From: Halostella litorea
GTDB lineage: Archaea > Halobacteriota > Halobacteria > Halobacteriales > Natronoarchaeaceae
Assembly: GCF_004785955.1 (NCBI RefSeq)
Contig: NZ_SJER01000004.1
Location: forward strand, 310,001 to 374,000
Direction of reading: 5' to 3'
DNA length: 64,000 bases
Under the pieces are notes generated by a model. That model saw only the letters and a list, made by a program, of their open reading frames with translations, made no database searches and was not told where the DNA came from. Both the position numbers and the translations under genes were made by a program. Every line of letters starts with the position of its first letter. The first letter of the stretch is position 1. Below are positions 25,906 through 35,845 of this stretch, one piece after another.

Positions 25906-27303
25906 ATGGAGCAATTCGTTGATCGGGACGCCGAACTCGATCAACTCAGGGACTGTTACGAGTCCGGGACGGCGGACTTCGTCGTGATCTACGGCCGCCG
26001 TCGGCTCGGGAAAAGCGAACTCGTCCGTCAGTCCATCGCTGACCGGGACGAAGCCGTGTACTACCAGGCCGTCGAGTCAACTGCCCAGAACCAACTCGAA
26101 CAGTTCGTGGACACCGCTACGGCCCAGTTTCCCTCGCTGCGCAACGTCCGACGCGACTGGGAGGCACTCCTCGAAGCACTCGGCGGCGAAGACGCTGTGG
26201 TCGTCGTCGACGAGTTCCCGTTCCTCATCGAGGAGGACGAGTCACTGCCGTCACGGATCCAGCGCGTCTGGGACATGGAACTGCAGGAGACCGGCATGAC
26301 GCTCGTCCTCGTGGGTTCCTCGATCAGCGTCATGGAGGACAAGGTTCTCTCCGGAAGCGCACCGCTGTACGGCCGGCGGACTGCGACGATCGATCTCCAG
26401 CCACTCGGTGCAACGGACGCACGCCAATTCGTCCCGGAGTACGATCCGGAGACAGCCATCACGGCGTGGTCGATTTACGGCGGCACTCCGTACTACCTGC
26501 AGACGATCGACCCCGACCAGCCGCTCGGAGCGAACGTCCAGGGGGCGATCCTCTCCGAGCGCGGTCTCCTGTACTCCGAACCCGAGTTCCTGCTCCGTAC
26601 CGAACTCCGACAACCGAACACGTACTTCAGCATCCTCCGTGCGCTCGCTCACGGCCGGCGTACCCCAAACGAGATCGCTGGCATGGCCGGGGTGGAGTCC
26701 GGATCGCTCAGCACGTATCTCCAGAAGCTCCGCCGGCTCCGACTCGTCGAGCGTCACATCCCCGTGACGGAATCAGCAACCTCGTCGAAGCGCGGCCGAT
26801 ACCGCATCGCCGCACCGCTGTTCCGATTCTGGTTCCGGTTCGTGTACGGCAACCAGGACCAGCTTCGCATACTCGGCGACGGCGCATACGACGAACTCGT
26901 AGCACCCGAACTCGCGGACTACGTGAGCCCGCTGTTCGAACGACTCTGCCAACGGGCGTTGCCGACCCTCGTCGATCGGCAGTTCCGGGATGTGGGCCAG
27001 TGGTGGTTCAGGGAACACGAACTGGACGTTCTCGGCCTTACTGACGACGGACTCGTCGCTGGGGAGTGTAAGTTCACGTCCCGTCCCGTGAGCGAAGGGG
27101 TTCTTGCCGATCTCGAACGCACAACGGCGGAGGTCCGCTGGTCAGGGGAACCGGCAGACGGAGAAACGCTATACGTTCTCTTCAGCCGCTCCGGATATTC
27201 CGATGACCTCGAACACGTTGCGGAAACGCGTGACGATGTTCTCCTCTTCGAGTTGTCCGATCTGCTCACCGCCGATAATCACCGGAGCGACCGTCCTCGG
27301 TAG
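25906..27303 (+). CDS. Archaeal AAA+ ATPase fused to a PD-(D/E)XK-like nuclease domain (DUF234 type)
   Basis: A 465-residue protein. An N-terminal P-loop VIYGRRRLGKSELVRQS (about residues 27-43) with Walker B AVVVVDEFPFLI is followed by a winged helix, RTPNEIAGMAGVESGSLSTYLQKL. The C-terminal region has FRFWFRFVYGNQDQL and an RQFRDVGQWWF...ELDVLGLTDDGLVAGECKF stretch, which fits the D-(GE)xK nuclease core of DUF234. Such ATPases are a large orphan family in archaea, often suspected of roles in mobile elements or defence. It stands alone, with a GGAAA/TTTCC dyad about 40 nt before its ATG. Confidence 0.8.
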   Translation: MEQFVDRDAELDQLRDCYESGTADFVVIYGRRRLGKSELVRQSIADRDEAVYYQAVESTAQNQLEQFVDTATAQFPSLRNVRRDWEALLEALGGEDAVVVVDEFPFLIEEDESLPSRIQRVWDMELQETGMTLVLVGSSISVMEDKVLSGSAPLYGRRTATIDLQPLGATDARQFVPEYDPETAITAWSIYGGTPYYLQTIDPDQPLGANVQGAILSERGLLYSEPEFLLRTELRQPNTYFSILRALAHGRRTPNEIAGMAGVESGSLSTYLQKLRRLRLVERHIPVTESATSSKRGRYRIAAPLFRFWFRFVYGNQDQLRILGDGAYDELVAPELADYVSPLFERLCQRALPTLVDRQFRDVGQWWFREHELDVLGLTDDGLVAGECKFTSRPVSEGVLADLERTTAEVRWSGEPADGETLYVLFSRSGYSDDLEHVAETRDDVLLFELSDLLTADNHRSDRPR

Positions 27304-27682
27304 GTCACGGACTCACGGTTCCAGCCATGCCCCTCCCTTCTGAAAGGACGTCGTCGAGTTCCTCCTGACGGCAGATTCCCGTTGCTGACCGGAATGCGGG
27401 CACTCTGTGAAACTATTCCGCGTTGGTGCGGTATGATATCCGCTCAGAATGGGGACATGGGGGCGGGTGAGATACTCGGAAGGACCGCGATGAGTTAACC
27501 AACAGCAGGTCTCTGCCCCGGGAATCTGTTGGTTAACACCTGCGGTCTACCGAGTGCCACTGCGGAAAATCCACTCACACAGCCCCCGTAGAACGGTCAC
27601 TCCCACTCGATCTGGGGTAGACTGGTGACCACCTGTGTTGTTTCGGAGATGATTCCTGTGTAAGATGTCTGTTTCACACCGC
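27304..27682. other. Intergenic region containing a long dyad
   Basis: About 380 bases without a supported gene. It holds the 12-base inverted repeat at 27494-27537 (listed separately). The rest shows no motif. Confidence 0.45.
27494..27537. repeat. Perfect 12-bp inverted repeat GTTAACCAACAG / CTGTTGGTTAAC
   Basis: Arms at 27494-27505 and 27526-27537 are exactly complementary, separated by 20 bases. The left arm begins with GTTAAC and the right arm ends with it. It could fold as a hairpin or be a regulator site, or mark a small mobile-element end. It is upstream of no gene start. Confidence 0.6.
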
Positions 27683-28093
27683 TCACAGTTCGTGACGAAT
27701 GGTAGCAGCGATCTCTTGATTCGTGGGCTTCGAGGAGTCGTCAGGAGTCCAGTGGAGGGTGACCTCGTCGTCCGCATACCGTGGGACAACATGGACGTGT
27801 GCGTGGAACACTTCTTGGCCAGCTGCGGCCCCATTTGACTGGATGATGTTCACGCCGTCCGGGTCATACGCCGATTCAATCGCGTCGGCGACACGGCGAA
27901 CAGTTTGGAAGACACTGGCCACAAGCGAATCCGCCATCTCGGTCAGCGTCTCGTGATGTGCTGTTGGAATCACCAGTGTGTGGCCGGGATTTGCCGGCGC
28001 GACATCAAGAAACGCAAGCGTCCGTTCATCCTCGTAAATCCGGTGTACCTGCCCCTCGCCAGTACCTATCTGGCAAAAGATGCAGTCAGACAT
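27683..28093 (-). CDS. HIT-family nucleotide hydrolase
   Basis: A 136-residue histidine-triad protein that cleaves nucleoside phosphoramidates or dinucleotides. It begins MSDCIFCQIGTGEG (zinc Cys pair), has the core FLDVAPANPGHTLVIPTAHHETL, and ends in the triad HAHVHVVPRYADD with the catalytic histidine. The ATG at 28093 gives the family-standard length; longer readings start in noncoding sequence. Confidence 0.9.
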   Translation of the reverse strand: MSDCIFCQIGTGEGQVHRIYEDERTLAFLDVAPANPGHTLVIPTAHHETLTEMADSLVASVFQTVRRVADAIESAYDPDGVNIIQSNGAAAGQEVFHAHVHVVPRYADDEVTLHWTPDDSSKPTNQEIAATIRHEL

Positions 28094-28303
28094 GGCTGAA
28101 ACTACACACCAGCTTCCCAAAAGTCCATCTCTGAGTGACACGTTCACTTCCCTCCCGGATAAGAGATTCACCGTCAGGTATATCGAAAACTGCCGCTGAC
28201 TCAGGTGGTCTTCGACAGACGGTACTGGGAGAGTGGTAGATACAGGAATGCACGAGCCGGTAGATCCGGCATTTTCTTCAATAGCCTACGAGGGGTTCTC
28301 TGT

Positions 28304-28678
28304 GTGACCTACATCGTTCACGTCCTCTCACGAGCGGACTGGGAGACGTTCCGGGATCAAGGGGAATACCGCCCTCGATCGATCGATGAAGAGGGGTTCG
28401 TTCATTGTTCGAAACTCGGCCAGGTCGGACTCGTCGCCGATTACAACCACGCTGACGACGACGAATTGGTGCTCGTTCTATTGGATGAGTCTCGCCTTGA
28501 TGCACCGGTTCGATACGAGACAGACGGCGAAGACGGCAAAAGCGCATTTCCGCACGTCTACGGGCCCCTGACTATGGACGCGGTTATCGAAACAGTTCCG
28601 TTTGAACAAGATGAAACTGGCTTCCGACTGCCCGAAAACCTACTGAATAACAAACTCACCACCCATAATTCGGAATGA
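28304..28678 (+). CDS. DUF952 protein
   Basis: A 124-residue soluble protein with the DUF952 hallmark EEGFVHCSKLGQV and a later LLDESRLDAPVRYE and FPHVYGPL. DUF952 resembles a glutathione-S-transferase-like or ADP-ribose-fold family of unknown activity. The start is a GTG at 28304 giving VTYIVHVLSRADW. Codon use is less G+C-rich than in the genes on the left. Confidence 0.7.
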   Translation: MTYIVHVLSRADWETFRDQGEYRPRSIDEEGFVHCSKLGQVGLVADYNHADDDELVLVLLDESRLDAPVRYETDGEDGKSAFPHVYGPLTMDAVIETVPFEQDETGFRLPENLLNNKLTTHNSE

Positions 28679-28961
28679 ATAATCCGCCTTTATCGAATAC
28701 GACACACCGCTTTTCGTCGCTACGAGGGGACAAGTGAAAGTAGAATCCGCACAGACCCCTCGTCAAGAGTTGCAATGAACAGCGACTGCAACGGTTCAAA
28801 CTATCACGAACTAATCGTATTTTCGTCCAACAAAGTTGTTATTCAAACCTGACATTATCTTATATTTCTACAGCAACTACCAAGGATGAATACCACGGTT
28901 ATGGCCTATCAACCACGCACCCCCAGTAGGCTTATATTCTCGTTACACCCCTAGTGTTTAT

Positions 28962-31508
28962 ATGTCGAATATAGACGGATCGATGATGTGTCTTTCTGAA
29001 GACTACGTGGTCCTCCACGTAGATGATGATCCCTCTATTACCGAACTCACGTCTGATGCGCTCGAACGCGAAGACGAACGAATGACCGTTCTCACGGAGA
29101 CAAGTCCCCGTAATGGGCTGGCTCGCCTCGAAGACGAGGATATCGATTGTGTTATTAGCGATTACCGGATGCCGGGCATGAATGGGATAGAGTTTCTCGA
29201 AGCGGTCCGAACCAAGTTTCCGGAACTACCGTTTATTCTATTCACTGGAAAAGGGACGGAGGAAGTCGCTAGCGATGCTATCTCGAAGGGGGCAACGGAC
29301 TACCTCAAGAAGGAACTCGACACGGACCAATATACGCTGCTGGCGAACCGGGTGCGAAATGCGATAGAAGCCGCAGCGATGCGTCGGCAGGGGGATCGTC
29401 ATCTCAAGGCGATCGAAACTGCACAGGAAGGGATTAGCATCCTCAACGATGTAGGGAGGTTTAGCTTCGTCAACGAGGCGTATGCGGATCTCTACGGCTA
29501 TGACCCGGAAGAACTGCTCGGCGAGCGCTGGGACCTACTGTATCCGAAAGCCGAAATCCAGTTCGTTCGTGACGAAGTTCTCCCCGCGGTCGAAGCACAC
29601 GGGTCGTGGCACGGGTATACGACGGGGGTCAAAGCTGATGGAAGTACATTCACCGAAGACCACGCCCTCTCGAAAACGGCGGAGGGCGATCTCATCTGTA
29701 CGGTCAGTAAGGCCGACGAATCCGCGGAGTACAACAAAACGCTTCGAAAGTACGAGACACTCGTTCAGGGCATGGACGATCAGGTCTTCCTGCTGGACGA
29801 GAACCTGGTTTGTACGTTCGTCAACGACGCGGCCGTGGAGAATTCGCCGTATTCGTTTGACGACCTCGTCGGAACGAATCCGAAGGATCTGGTCGATAAC
29901 GAGATAGTCGCGGATCCCCAACAGGTTGAGCGCTGCGAATCCTTACTCACGCAAATCATCGACGGCGAACGCGAGACGGCAACTCAGAAGATCACGTTAT
30001 CGCTGCCCGAGGGGAACCGAGTCACCAGCGTCCGGATGTCCGGAGTCGAATCACAGGCGGGCGAAGTGATCGGGGCCGTTCTGGTGGCCCGGAACGTAAC
30101 GGATCGGGAACGGCACCGCCAGAAGTTGGAAGCCCGGACGGAAGCGATCGAAGCGGCGAAAGAGGGGATCGCGATCCTCGACGAGACGGGGGAATATCGC
30201 TACGTCAATCGAGCCCACGCGTCCACCTACGGATACGATAGCTCCGACCCCTTCATCGGAAATACGTGGGAGATCTGCTACGAGGCCGAGGAAGCCACGC
30301 GACTCGAAGAGGAAGTGATACCGATCGTGAACGAGACCGGGGATTGGCGGGGAGAAGTCGTCGGCATGCGGCAAGACGGGAGTACGTTCCCCCAGGAACT
30401 CTCGCTTACCCACCTTAGCGACGGTGGTCTGATATGTGTCGTGAGGGATATCACCGAGCAGAAAGAGCATGAACAGCAACTTCAAGAGACGAATCAGCAG
30501 CTCGAAGCCGTACTGAACACGGTCGACGCCGCGATATTCATCAAAGACACGGAGCATCGATACAAGCTCATGAACGAAGAGTGCCGTCGACTGCTGGGGG
30601 TGGCTTCCGGCGAAGAACTCGACGGACAGACGGACCACGACTTCTTCCCGGCGGACGTCGCTAATCAATTGCAAGCTGATGACCAGCGCGTGCTCGACAC
30701 CGAGCAATCGATCAGAGTCGAGGAAGAGATACTGACGCCGAACGGAACGCAGACGAACCTGACGATCAAATCGCCGGTCTACGATGACGGTGGAGAGCTA
30801 TCAGGCCTGTGTGCTGTCTCGACGGATATCACCGAACGGAAGCGACAGGAGAAGAAGTTAGAGCGCAAAAACGTTCGTCTGGACAACTTCGCCAGTGTGG
30901 TGTCCCACGACCTCCGCAACCCCTTGAACCTCGCTCAGGGCCGCCTGGAGCTTGTCGAACAGGAGTGTGACAGTGTCCATCTTGACCAGATCGGGGACGC
31001 GCTCGAACGAATGGGACGGATCATCGACGACGTCCTGTGGCTGGCTCGGGAAGGAAAAGACATCGGTAGTACTGTCTCCGTGGATCTTCGGGAGAGCGTC
31101 GATGCTGCGTGGCAAGTAGTGGCCAATAAGGATGCTGCAGCCGAACTCGTCTACCACTCCCCTGAAGACGACCACCAGTATCTCATAAAGGCTGATCCGG
31201 ATCGGTTCCGCCAAATGCTCGAAAACCTCTTTCGGAACGCTATCGAACACGGCGGCCCGGACGTAACGGTCCACACAACGCCCATAGTGGACGGATTCGC
31301 AGTTGCAGACGATGGACCCGGGATCCCGCCCGATGAACGCGACCGGATATTCGAAGCCGGGTATTCGTCAGCGGACAGAGGCACCGGATTGGGGCTGCAT
31401 ATCGTGAAACAGGTGGCCGACGCTCACGGTTGGAACATAGACGTGACCGAGAGCTCGACAGACGGAACACGGTTCGAAATCACCGGTGTGACCAGGCCAA
31501 AGCACTGA
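28962..31508 (+). CDS. Hybrid sensor: receiver, four PAS domains, histidine kinase
   Basis: An 848-residue soluble kinase. An N-terminal receiver (about 15-130) keeps the acidic pocket VDDDPS, the phosphoacceptor D67 in CVISDYRMPG and K97 in FTGKG. Four PAS/PAC units follow (about 140-250, 255-375, 380-500, 505-630), ending in tails such as DITEQKEHEQQLQ and DITERKRQEKKLE. HisKA has H649 in SVVSHDLRNPLNLAQG and HATPase carries NLFRNAIEHGG, DDGPGIP and GTGLGLHI. A TATA-like CTTATATTC is ~25-32 nt upstream of the ATG. It converges on halocyanin. Confidence 0.85.
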   Translation: MSNIDGSMMCLSEDYVVLHVDDDPSITELTSDALEREDERMTVLTETSPRNGLARLEDEDIDCVISDYRMPGMNGIEFLEAVRTKFPELPFILFTGKGTEEVASDAISKGATDYLKKELDTDQYTLLANRVRNAIEAAAMRRQGDRHLKAIETAQEGISILNDVGRFSFVNEAYADLYGYDPEELLGERWDLLYPKAEIQFVRDEVLPAVEAHGSWHGYTTGVKADGSTFTEDHALSKTAEGDLICTVSKADESAEYNKTLRKYETLVQGMDDQVFLLDENLVCTFVNDAAVENSPYSFDDLVGTNPKDLVDNEIVADPQQVERCESLLTQIIDGERETATQKITLSLPEGNRVTSVRMSGVESQAGEVIGAVLVARNVTDRERHRQKLEARTEAIEAAKEGIAILDETGEYRYVNRAHASTYGYDSSDPFIGNTWEICYEAEEATRLEEEVIPIVNETGDWRGEVVGMRQDGSTFPQELSLTHLSDGGLICVVRDITEQKEHEQQLQETNQQLEAVLNTVDAAIFIKDTEHRYKLMNEECRRLLGVASGEELDGQTDHDFFPADVANQLQADDQRVLDTEQSIRVEEEILTPNGTQTNLTIKSPVYDDGGELSGLCAVSTDITERKRQEKKLERKNVRLDNFASVVSHDLRNPLNLAQGRLELVEQECDSVHLDQIGDALERMGRIIDDVLWLAREGKDIGSTVSVDLRESVDAAWQVVANKDAAAELVYHSPEDDHQYLIKADPDRFRQMLENLFRNAIEHGGPDVTVHTTPIVDGFAVADDGPGIPPDERDRIFEAGYSSADRGTGLGLHIVKQVADAHGWNIDVTESSTDGTRFEITGVTRPKH

Positions 31509-31536
31509 TCTGCCCACCGCTGCAGCAGTGGATAGC

Positions 31537-32061
31537 TCAATCGACGACGACAGCGCCTTTCATACCGATTCCCTCGTGTGGCACACAGACGTACAGCACG
31601 TCCCCAGACTCGTCGAAGGTCCGCTCGTATGTCGCGCCTTCCTCGGATTTCTGTTCGCTCGAGAAGTCGGCACCGTGCTGTGCCACGACGTTGTGGGTGC
31701 TCCCCTGCCCGGTCCACTCCCAGGTAACCGTCGTCCCAGTGTCGATTCGGATCGCCGCCGGCCCGAACCCGTAGTATGCGCCGTTGGCCTCGACTCCGAC
31801 GTCGACGGTGACGGAGTCGGAGCCGGTCTCGTCGACGACACCGTCGTAGTTGTCCGTTTCCGAGAGGAACTCCTCGACCGAGGGCGAACCCTGCGTCTCC
31901 TCCGGAGTTTCTGTGTCCGTCAACCCCGCGGTCGTCCGGCTGTCTTCGGGTTGGTCCGTGTCTTCGGTCGACGAACCGCCGTCACTGCAGCCGGCAACAG
32001 CGCTTGCAACCGCAACCCCCGAAGCGCGGAGGAGCGTTCGCCGACTAAATCCACTGGTCAT
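31537..32061 (-). CDS. Halocyanin (membrane-anchored blue copper protein)
   Basis: A 174-residue electron carrier. The Tat lipobox signal FSRRTLLRASGVAVASAVAGC anchors it outside the cell. After an acidic Ser/Thr linker the cupredoxin domain shows YYGFGPAAIRIDTGTTVTWEW, the first copper His in GSTHNVVAQHG, and the Cys-His-Met set in YVCVPHEGIGMKG. Start ATG 32061. It is convergent with the kinase and divergent from the amine-oxidase-like gene at 32387, with which it may exchange electrons; that link is speculative. Confidence 0.88.
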   Translation of the reverse strand: MTSGFSRRTLLRASGVAVASAVAGCSDGGSSTEDTDQPEDSRTTAGLTDTETPEETQGSPSVEEFLSETDNYDGVVDETGSDSVTVDVGVEANGAYYGFGPAAIRIDTGTTVTWEWTGQGSTHNVVAQHGADFSSEQKSEEGATYERTFDESGDVLYVCVPHEGIGMKGAVVVD

Positions 32062-32386
32062 GAGTAACATCATGCACAAACGAGGGCAGTACAATATGCA
32101 TTTTGATGTCTAGGTTATACTATGAGACGAGTGTTTGCCTCTATATTAGATTGTGAGTTGGGGGACTCGGACTGATCACCGGGGAAAACGCTCGGATTCG
32201 GTGTTTGCGTTCCGAGCTACGGTCCAATTTGATGCGGTCGAGCAGAGTCGAAACCAGCATCTGTGCTGGGCCGTTTCCCGACGCTCGTCGGTATCTCGCG
32301 TAGGAAGTCGTTGCGCGAAGTGAGACGGGGAGTTTGAATATCACCCAAATACATAAGTGGCATCTAATATCATAATGTGTTAGACC
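32062..32386. other. Divergent promoter region, halocyanin and amine-oxidase-like gene
   Basis: About 325 bases. A TATA-like TAATATCATAATG near 32367-32376 precedes the plus-strand gene. Other AT-rich stretches near 32110-32150 can serve halocyanin. No gene is supported inside. Confidence 0.45.
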
Positions 32387-34318
32387 ATGACAAACGAGGG
32401 AATTACTGACAAGATCAAGCAAACGAGCCGGCGGCAGTTCATCGGAGCGATGAGTGTCGCGGCCGGTGTTTCGCTCGCCGGCTGTAATTCGGGCAGCGAC
32501 GACGGCACGGAGACGGACACGACGACGTCCGACTCCACCACGACAACCGGAGAGACAACGACGACGCAGGAAGAGGAAGAAGAGCCGTCGGATCCGCCCG
32601 AACCGGGCGAACGAATCACCTCGGCCCGACGTGTGGGTCCCCGCGACGTGAGCGATTTCGGCTTTCAGGAGCTCTGGAGCTATCGAAAGCGCCAGGCGAT
32701 CGAAGCGCTCGTCGCTGATCCCCGGGTCAACGACGTCGCCAGTAATTGGGTCGCCTCCTTTGAGGCGTACGACCCGCTGACGAACCGACTCGATGCCGTC
32801 AGCGTTCAGGGAACCACCGGGATGACCGTCGACGGCGGCCCCGACAACACGCCGTTCGAAGTCACTGCCGAGGAACGGCAGGTCGCCTACGGGCTCGTCG
32901 ATCGAGTGACCGACGAACTCGTCGGGCTGAAAATCACCGAACCCACCGACGTAACCTGGACCAGGGGTGACTGGAACGAAACCCAGCGGGCGCGCCACGA
33001 GAAGATGCTGGACAAGGAGGAGATCTGGCAGCATCTCGAAGGCAACGAGTGGTACCCGATGGTCAAGGCCGCGGAGATCATCACCAGCTACGGGGATTAC
33101 GCCCACGGCGAAGCCTCGAACCTCGCGTACTTCGTCATGGACGGGGGCGAACTGAAAGTCGTCAGCGGCTTCATGGACGTCACTGGCGACGAGGCGGAGT
33201 TGATCGACCTCCACATCGTCAACGACTTCGCTGAGCATCCGTCACACAGGATGGCCCAGAACACCGCGACCACGGGCGAGACCGCGCTCGGCGAGGTGCC
33301 GGAACCGCCGATGATGCAGCGGCCACAGATCACCGCGCCCAACGGCTACCACCGCATCGAAGAGCCGCCCGAGGAGTTCGAGCAGAACGGGTGGAGCATC
33401 AGTTGGAGCGGCCCCCGGACGGTCGGCGCGGAGGTGAGCGCCGACTTCAACGGGAAACCCGTGTTCTCGCTGACCGCTCCGTACTCCACGTCGACGTGTT
33501 ACGATATGCCCGAGCGCAACGGGCGGAACACCCGGGAGTGGATGTTCCCCGACGACGAACCGGTCATCAGCGGCGAACTCATCTACTGGGACATCCACAG
33601 TCTCACGCTCGGCGGTCCCGGCATCCTCGGCAAGACGGAGTACCCCTCGAACCAGAGCCGTCCGGGCGGGTTCAACATCCGGACCCACTTCCACACCGGC
33701 GCGGTCCAGAACGCCCGCGACTTCCACTCCGGGCACCGCTTCGCGCCGTACAACTACTACATCAACTACCAGTTCTACGAGGACGGCGTCTTCATGCCCG
33801 TCTTCCAGCGGCACGGGCCCGGCTACGTCAACGAGTTCTACGAGTACCGGGAGCGTGAGAACGACGGGCCAGCCCAGTATTACCTCGAAAACTGGCTGAC
33901 GAAGCCGACGCCGGGGACGACCGACGGCGTCGAGACGCGGGTATTCGACGGCAACGAGTGGCAGACGCCCGACTCCGAGTTCTACCTCGGAAGCGACGAG
34001 GTGAGCGAGGAGATGCAGGTTCGGTTCACCAACCCCGACGGACCCGAGACCATCGACATCCCGCTCGACAACATGAAAGAGGTCGTGGTCGTTCGACCGA
34101 AGGACGGCGAAATCGGGGAGGTCATCCGTGCGAACCCGGAAAACCCGGTCCCGGAGCTTGAGTTCTACCACCCCGCACAGTACGTCGACGACGAGCCGAT
34201 CCAGGGCGAAGAAGTGTTCTTCTGGTTGCTGATGGAGGCTCCCACCGACGAAGTGCCCCACGCCTCGGGCATCACGTCCTACACGCAACTGGGCGAGTTC
34301 AACCTCAGCGGTTACTGA
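32387..34318 (+). CDS. Exported copper-amine-oxidase-like lipoprotein (divergent)
   Basis: A 643-residue protein with Tat signal SRRQFIGAMSVAAGVSLAGC and a Thr/Glu-rich linker. The body shows the folds of copper amine oxidases: SNWVASFEAYDPLT early, GWSISWSGPRTVGAEV with NGKPVFSLTAPYS in the middle, and YNYYINYQFYEDGVF at the position of the topaquinone tyrosine motif (YxY...FYxDG). The asparagine before the cofactor tyrosine and the HxH copper pair normally downstream are not evident, so activity is uncertain. Two aldehyde dehydrogenases lie at 34312 and 36809, the expected next enzyme. Its stop overlaps the convergent ALDH stop by 7 nt. Confidence 0.5.
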   Translation: MTNEGITDKIKQTSRRQFIGAMSVAAGVSLAGCNSGSDDGTETDTTTSDSTTTTGETTTTQEEEEEPSDPPEPGERITSARRVGPRDVSDFGFQELWSYRKRQAIEALVADPRVNDVASNWVASFEAYDPLTNRLDAVSVQGTTGMTVDGGPDNTPFEVTAEERQVAYGLVDRVTDELVGLKITEPTDVTWTRGDWNETQRARHEKMLDKEEIWQHLEGNEWYPMVKAAEIITSYGDYAHGEASNLAYFVMDGGELKVVSGFMDVTGDEAELIDLHIVNDFAEHPSHRMAQNTATTGETALGEVPEPPMMQRPQITAPNGYHRIEEPPEEFEQNGWSISWSGPRTVGAEVSADFNGKPVFSLTAPYSTSTCYDMPERNGRNTREWMFPDDEPVISGELIYWDIHSLTLGGPGILGKTEYPSNQSRPGGFNIRTHFHTGAVQNARDFHSGHRFAPYNYYINYQFYEDGVFMPVFQRHGPGYVNEFYEYRERENDGPAQYYLENWLTKPTPGTTDGVETRVFDGNEWQTPDSEFYLGSDEVSEEMQVRFTNPDGPETIDIPLDNMKEVVVVRPKDGEIGEVIRANPENPVPELEFYHPAQYVDDEPIQGEEVFFWLLMEAPTDEVPHASGITSYTQLGEFNLSGY

Positions 34319-35832
34319 CCCTCGCCCAGGTCCATCGTTATCGACTTCGTCTGGGTGTACTCCCGGAGCGTCTCCAGGGCGCCTTCCCGGCCGATGCCGG
34401 ACTGTTTGTAGCCCCCGAAGGGCTGGCCCGCTGGCAGTCGGTTGAACGTGTTGACCCAGATATTCCCGGCCTTGATATCGTCGGCGATACGGTGCGCGAA
34501 CGAGAGGTCGTCGGTCACTACCCCGGCGGCCAGCCCGTAGTCGACACCGTTTGCGCGGGCGATCATTCCGTCGTAGTCGTCCCACTCGATGATGACTTCG
34601 ACCGGTCCGAAGATCTCCTGCTTTACGACCGCGCTGTCGGGGTCGACGTTCGCGACGACAGTCGGTTCCACGAAACAGCCTTCGGCGAGGATACCCTCTT
34701 CACCGATCCCCCCGCCCCGCAAGATGGTTGCATCGGAATGCTGGGCTATCCCGATGTAGTGGAGCGTCTTCTCGACTTCCGCACGGCTGATCTGGGGGCC
34801 GATATCGGTCGTTTCCGCCAGCGGGTCACCCAGCCGGAGGGACCCGATCTCCTCGAGGAACGCGTCGGTGAACGCATCCGCGATGCCGTCGTGGACGAAC
34901 AGCCGCGTCCCGGCGCTACAGCACTCGCCGCCGTTGAAAAACATCGCGTCGACAGCGATCTCGGCCGCGTCGGTCGGGTCCGCGTCGGGTGCGATGACGA
35001 GGGGGCTTTTCCCGCCGAGTTCGAGTGTGATGTCGCTGAGGTTGTTCGCGGCGGCTTTCATGACGCCCTGACCGACTTCCGTCGATCCGGTGAACGCCAC
35101 CTTCGGGATGCGCTCGTGGGAGACCAGCGGCGCGCCGGCTTCCGGGCCGAACCCGGTGGTAACGTTGACTACCCCGTCGGGCAACACGTCCGAGATCTCC
35201 CGCATAAACACGAGCACGGAGAGCGGGGTCTGCTCGGCCGGTTTGAGGACGACCGTATTGCCCGCGGCAAGCGCCGGGGCCAGTTTCCAGGTGGCGAGCA
35301 ACAGCGGGAAGTTCCAGGGGACGATCTGTCCGACGACGCCGTAGGGTTCCCGTCTCGTCTTGATCTCCAGTTCCCCGTGTGGAACCGTTCGTCCCTCGAT
35401 GGTACGGGCCGCGCCCGCGAAGTAGCGGAGGTGGTCGACGGCGAGTTCGATGTCCTGACGAGCCTCCGTGATCGGTTTCCCGTTGTCGAGGACCTCGATA
35501 CGCGCAAAGTCCTCCGCACGCGCATCGAGTCGGTCGGCCATCGTCTGGAGTACCTGCTGTCGCTCCGCCGGCGTAGTCCCCGCCCAGCGCTTCTCGTATG
35601 CGTCCCAAGCGGCTTCGACCGCGCGGTCGACCTCGTCTTTCGTCCCCTCGTAGATGCTTACTAGCGGGTCTCCCGTCGTCGGATCGATCGACTGGAAGGT
35701 ATCGGCGTCGCTCCCGGATATCCACTCCCCACCGACGAAGTGTTCCAGCGGTCCCGACGGGAGTAACGAATCAGCGAGGTCCGCGTGACGCCGCTTGATT
35801 CGGGGCGTGTCCGTCTCTGGTTGTGATGTCAT
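34312..35832 (-). CDS. NAD(P)-dependent aldehyde dehydrogenase
   Basis: A 506-residue aldehyde dehydrogenase of the betaine/phenylacetaldehyde-type group. It has VVGQIVPWNFPLLLATWKLAPALAAGN (abridged here), KPAEQTPLSVL, FTGSTEVGQGV, the catalytic glutamate in LELGGKSPL, the catalytic cysteine in GGECCSAGTRLFV, and EIFGPVEVI. It follows the winged-helix regulator by 68 nt on the same strand and converges on the amine-oxidase-like gene. Substrate is unknown; the neighbours suggest an amine-derived aldehyde. Confidence 0.88.
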   Translation of the reverse strand: MTSQPETDTPRIKRRHADLADSLLPSGPLEHFVGGEWISGSDADTFQSIDPTTGDPLVSIYEGTKDEVDRAVEAAWDAYEKRWAGTTPAERQQVLQTMADRLDARAEDFARIEVLDNGKPITEARQDIELAVDHLRYFAGAARTIEGRTVPHGELEIKTRREPYGVVGQIVPWNFPLLLATWKLAPALAAGNTVVLKPAEQTPLSVLVFMREISDVLPDGVVNVTTGFGPEAGAPLVSHERIPKVAFTGSTEVGQGVMKAAANNLSDITLELGGKSPLVIAPDADPTDAAEIAVDAMFFNGGECCSAGTRLFVHDGIADAFTDAFLEEIGSLRLGDPLAETTDIGPQISRAEVEKTLHYIGIAQHSDATILRGGGIGEEGILAEGCFVEPTVVANVDPDSAVVKQEIFGPVEVIIEWDDYDGMIARANGVDYGLAAGVVTDDLSFAHRIADDIKAGNIWVNTFNRLPAGQPFGGYKQSGIGREGALETLREYTQTKSITMDLGEGQ

Positions 35833-35845
35833 TTTCCCCTACTCG

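Noticed and set aside
32141-33238. Minus-strand open frame of 365 codons
   Set aside because: Antisense to the amine-oxidase-like gene. It has repetitive valine/arginine composition and no promoter.
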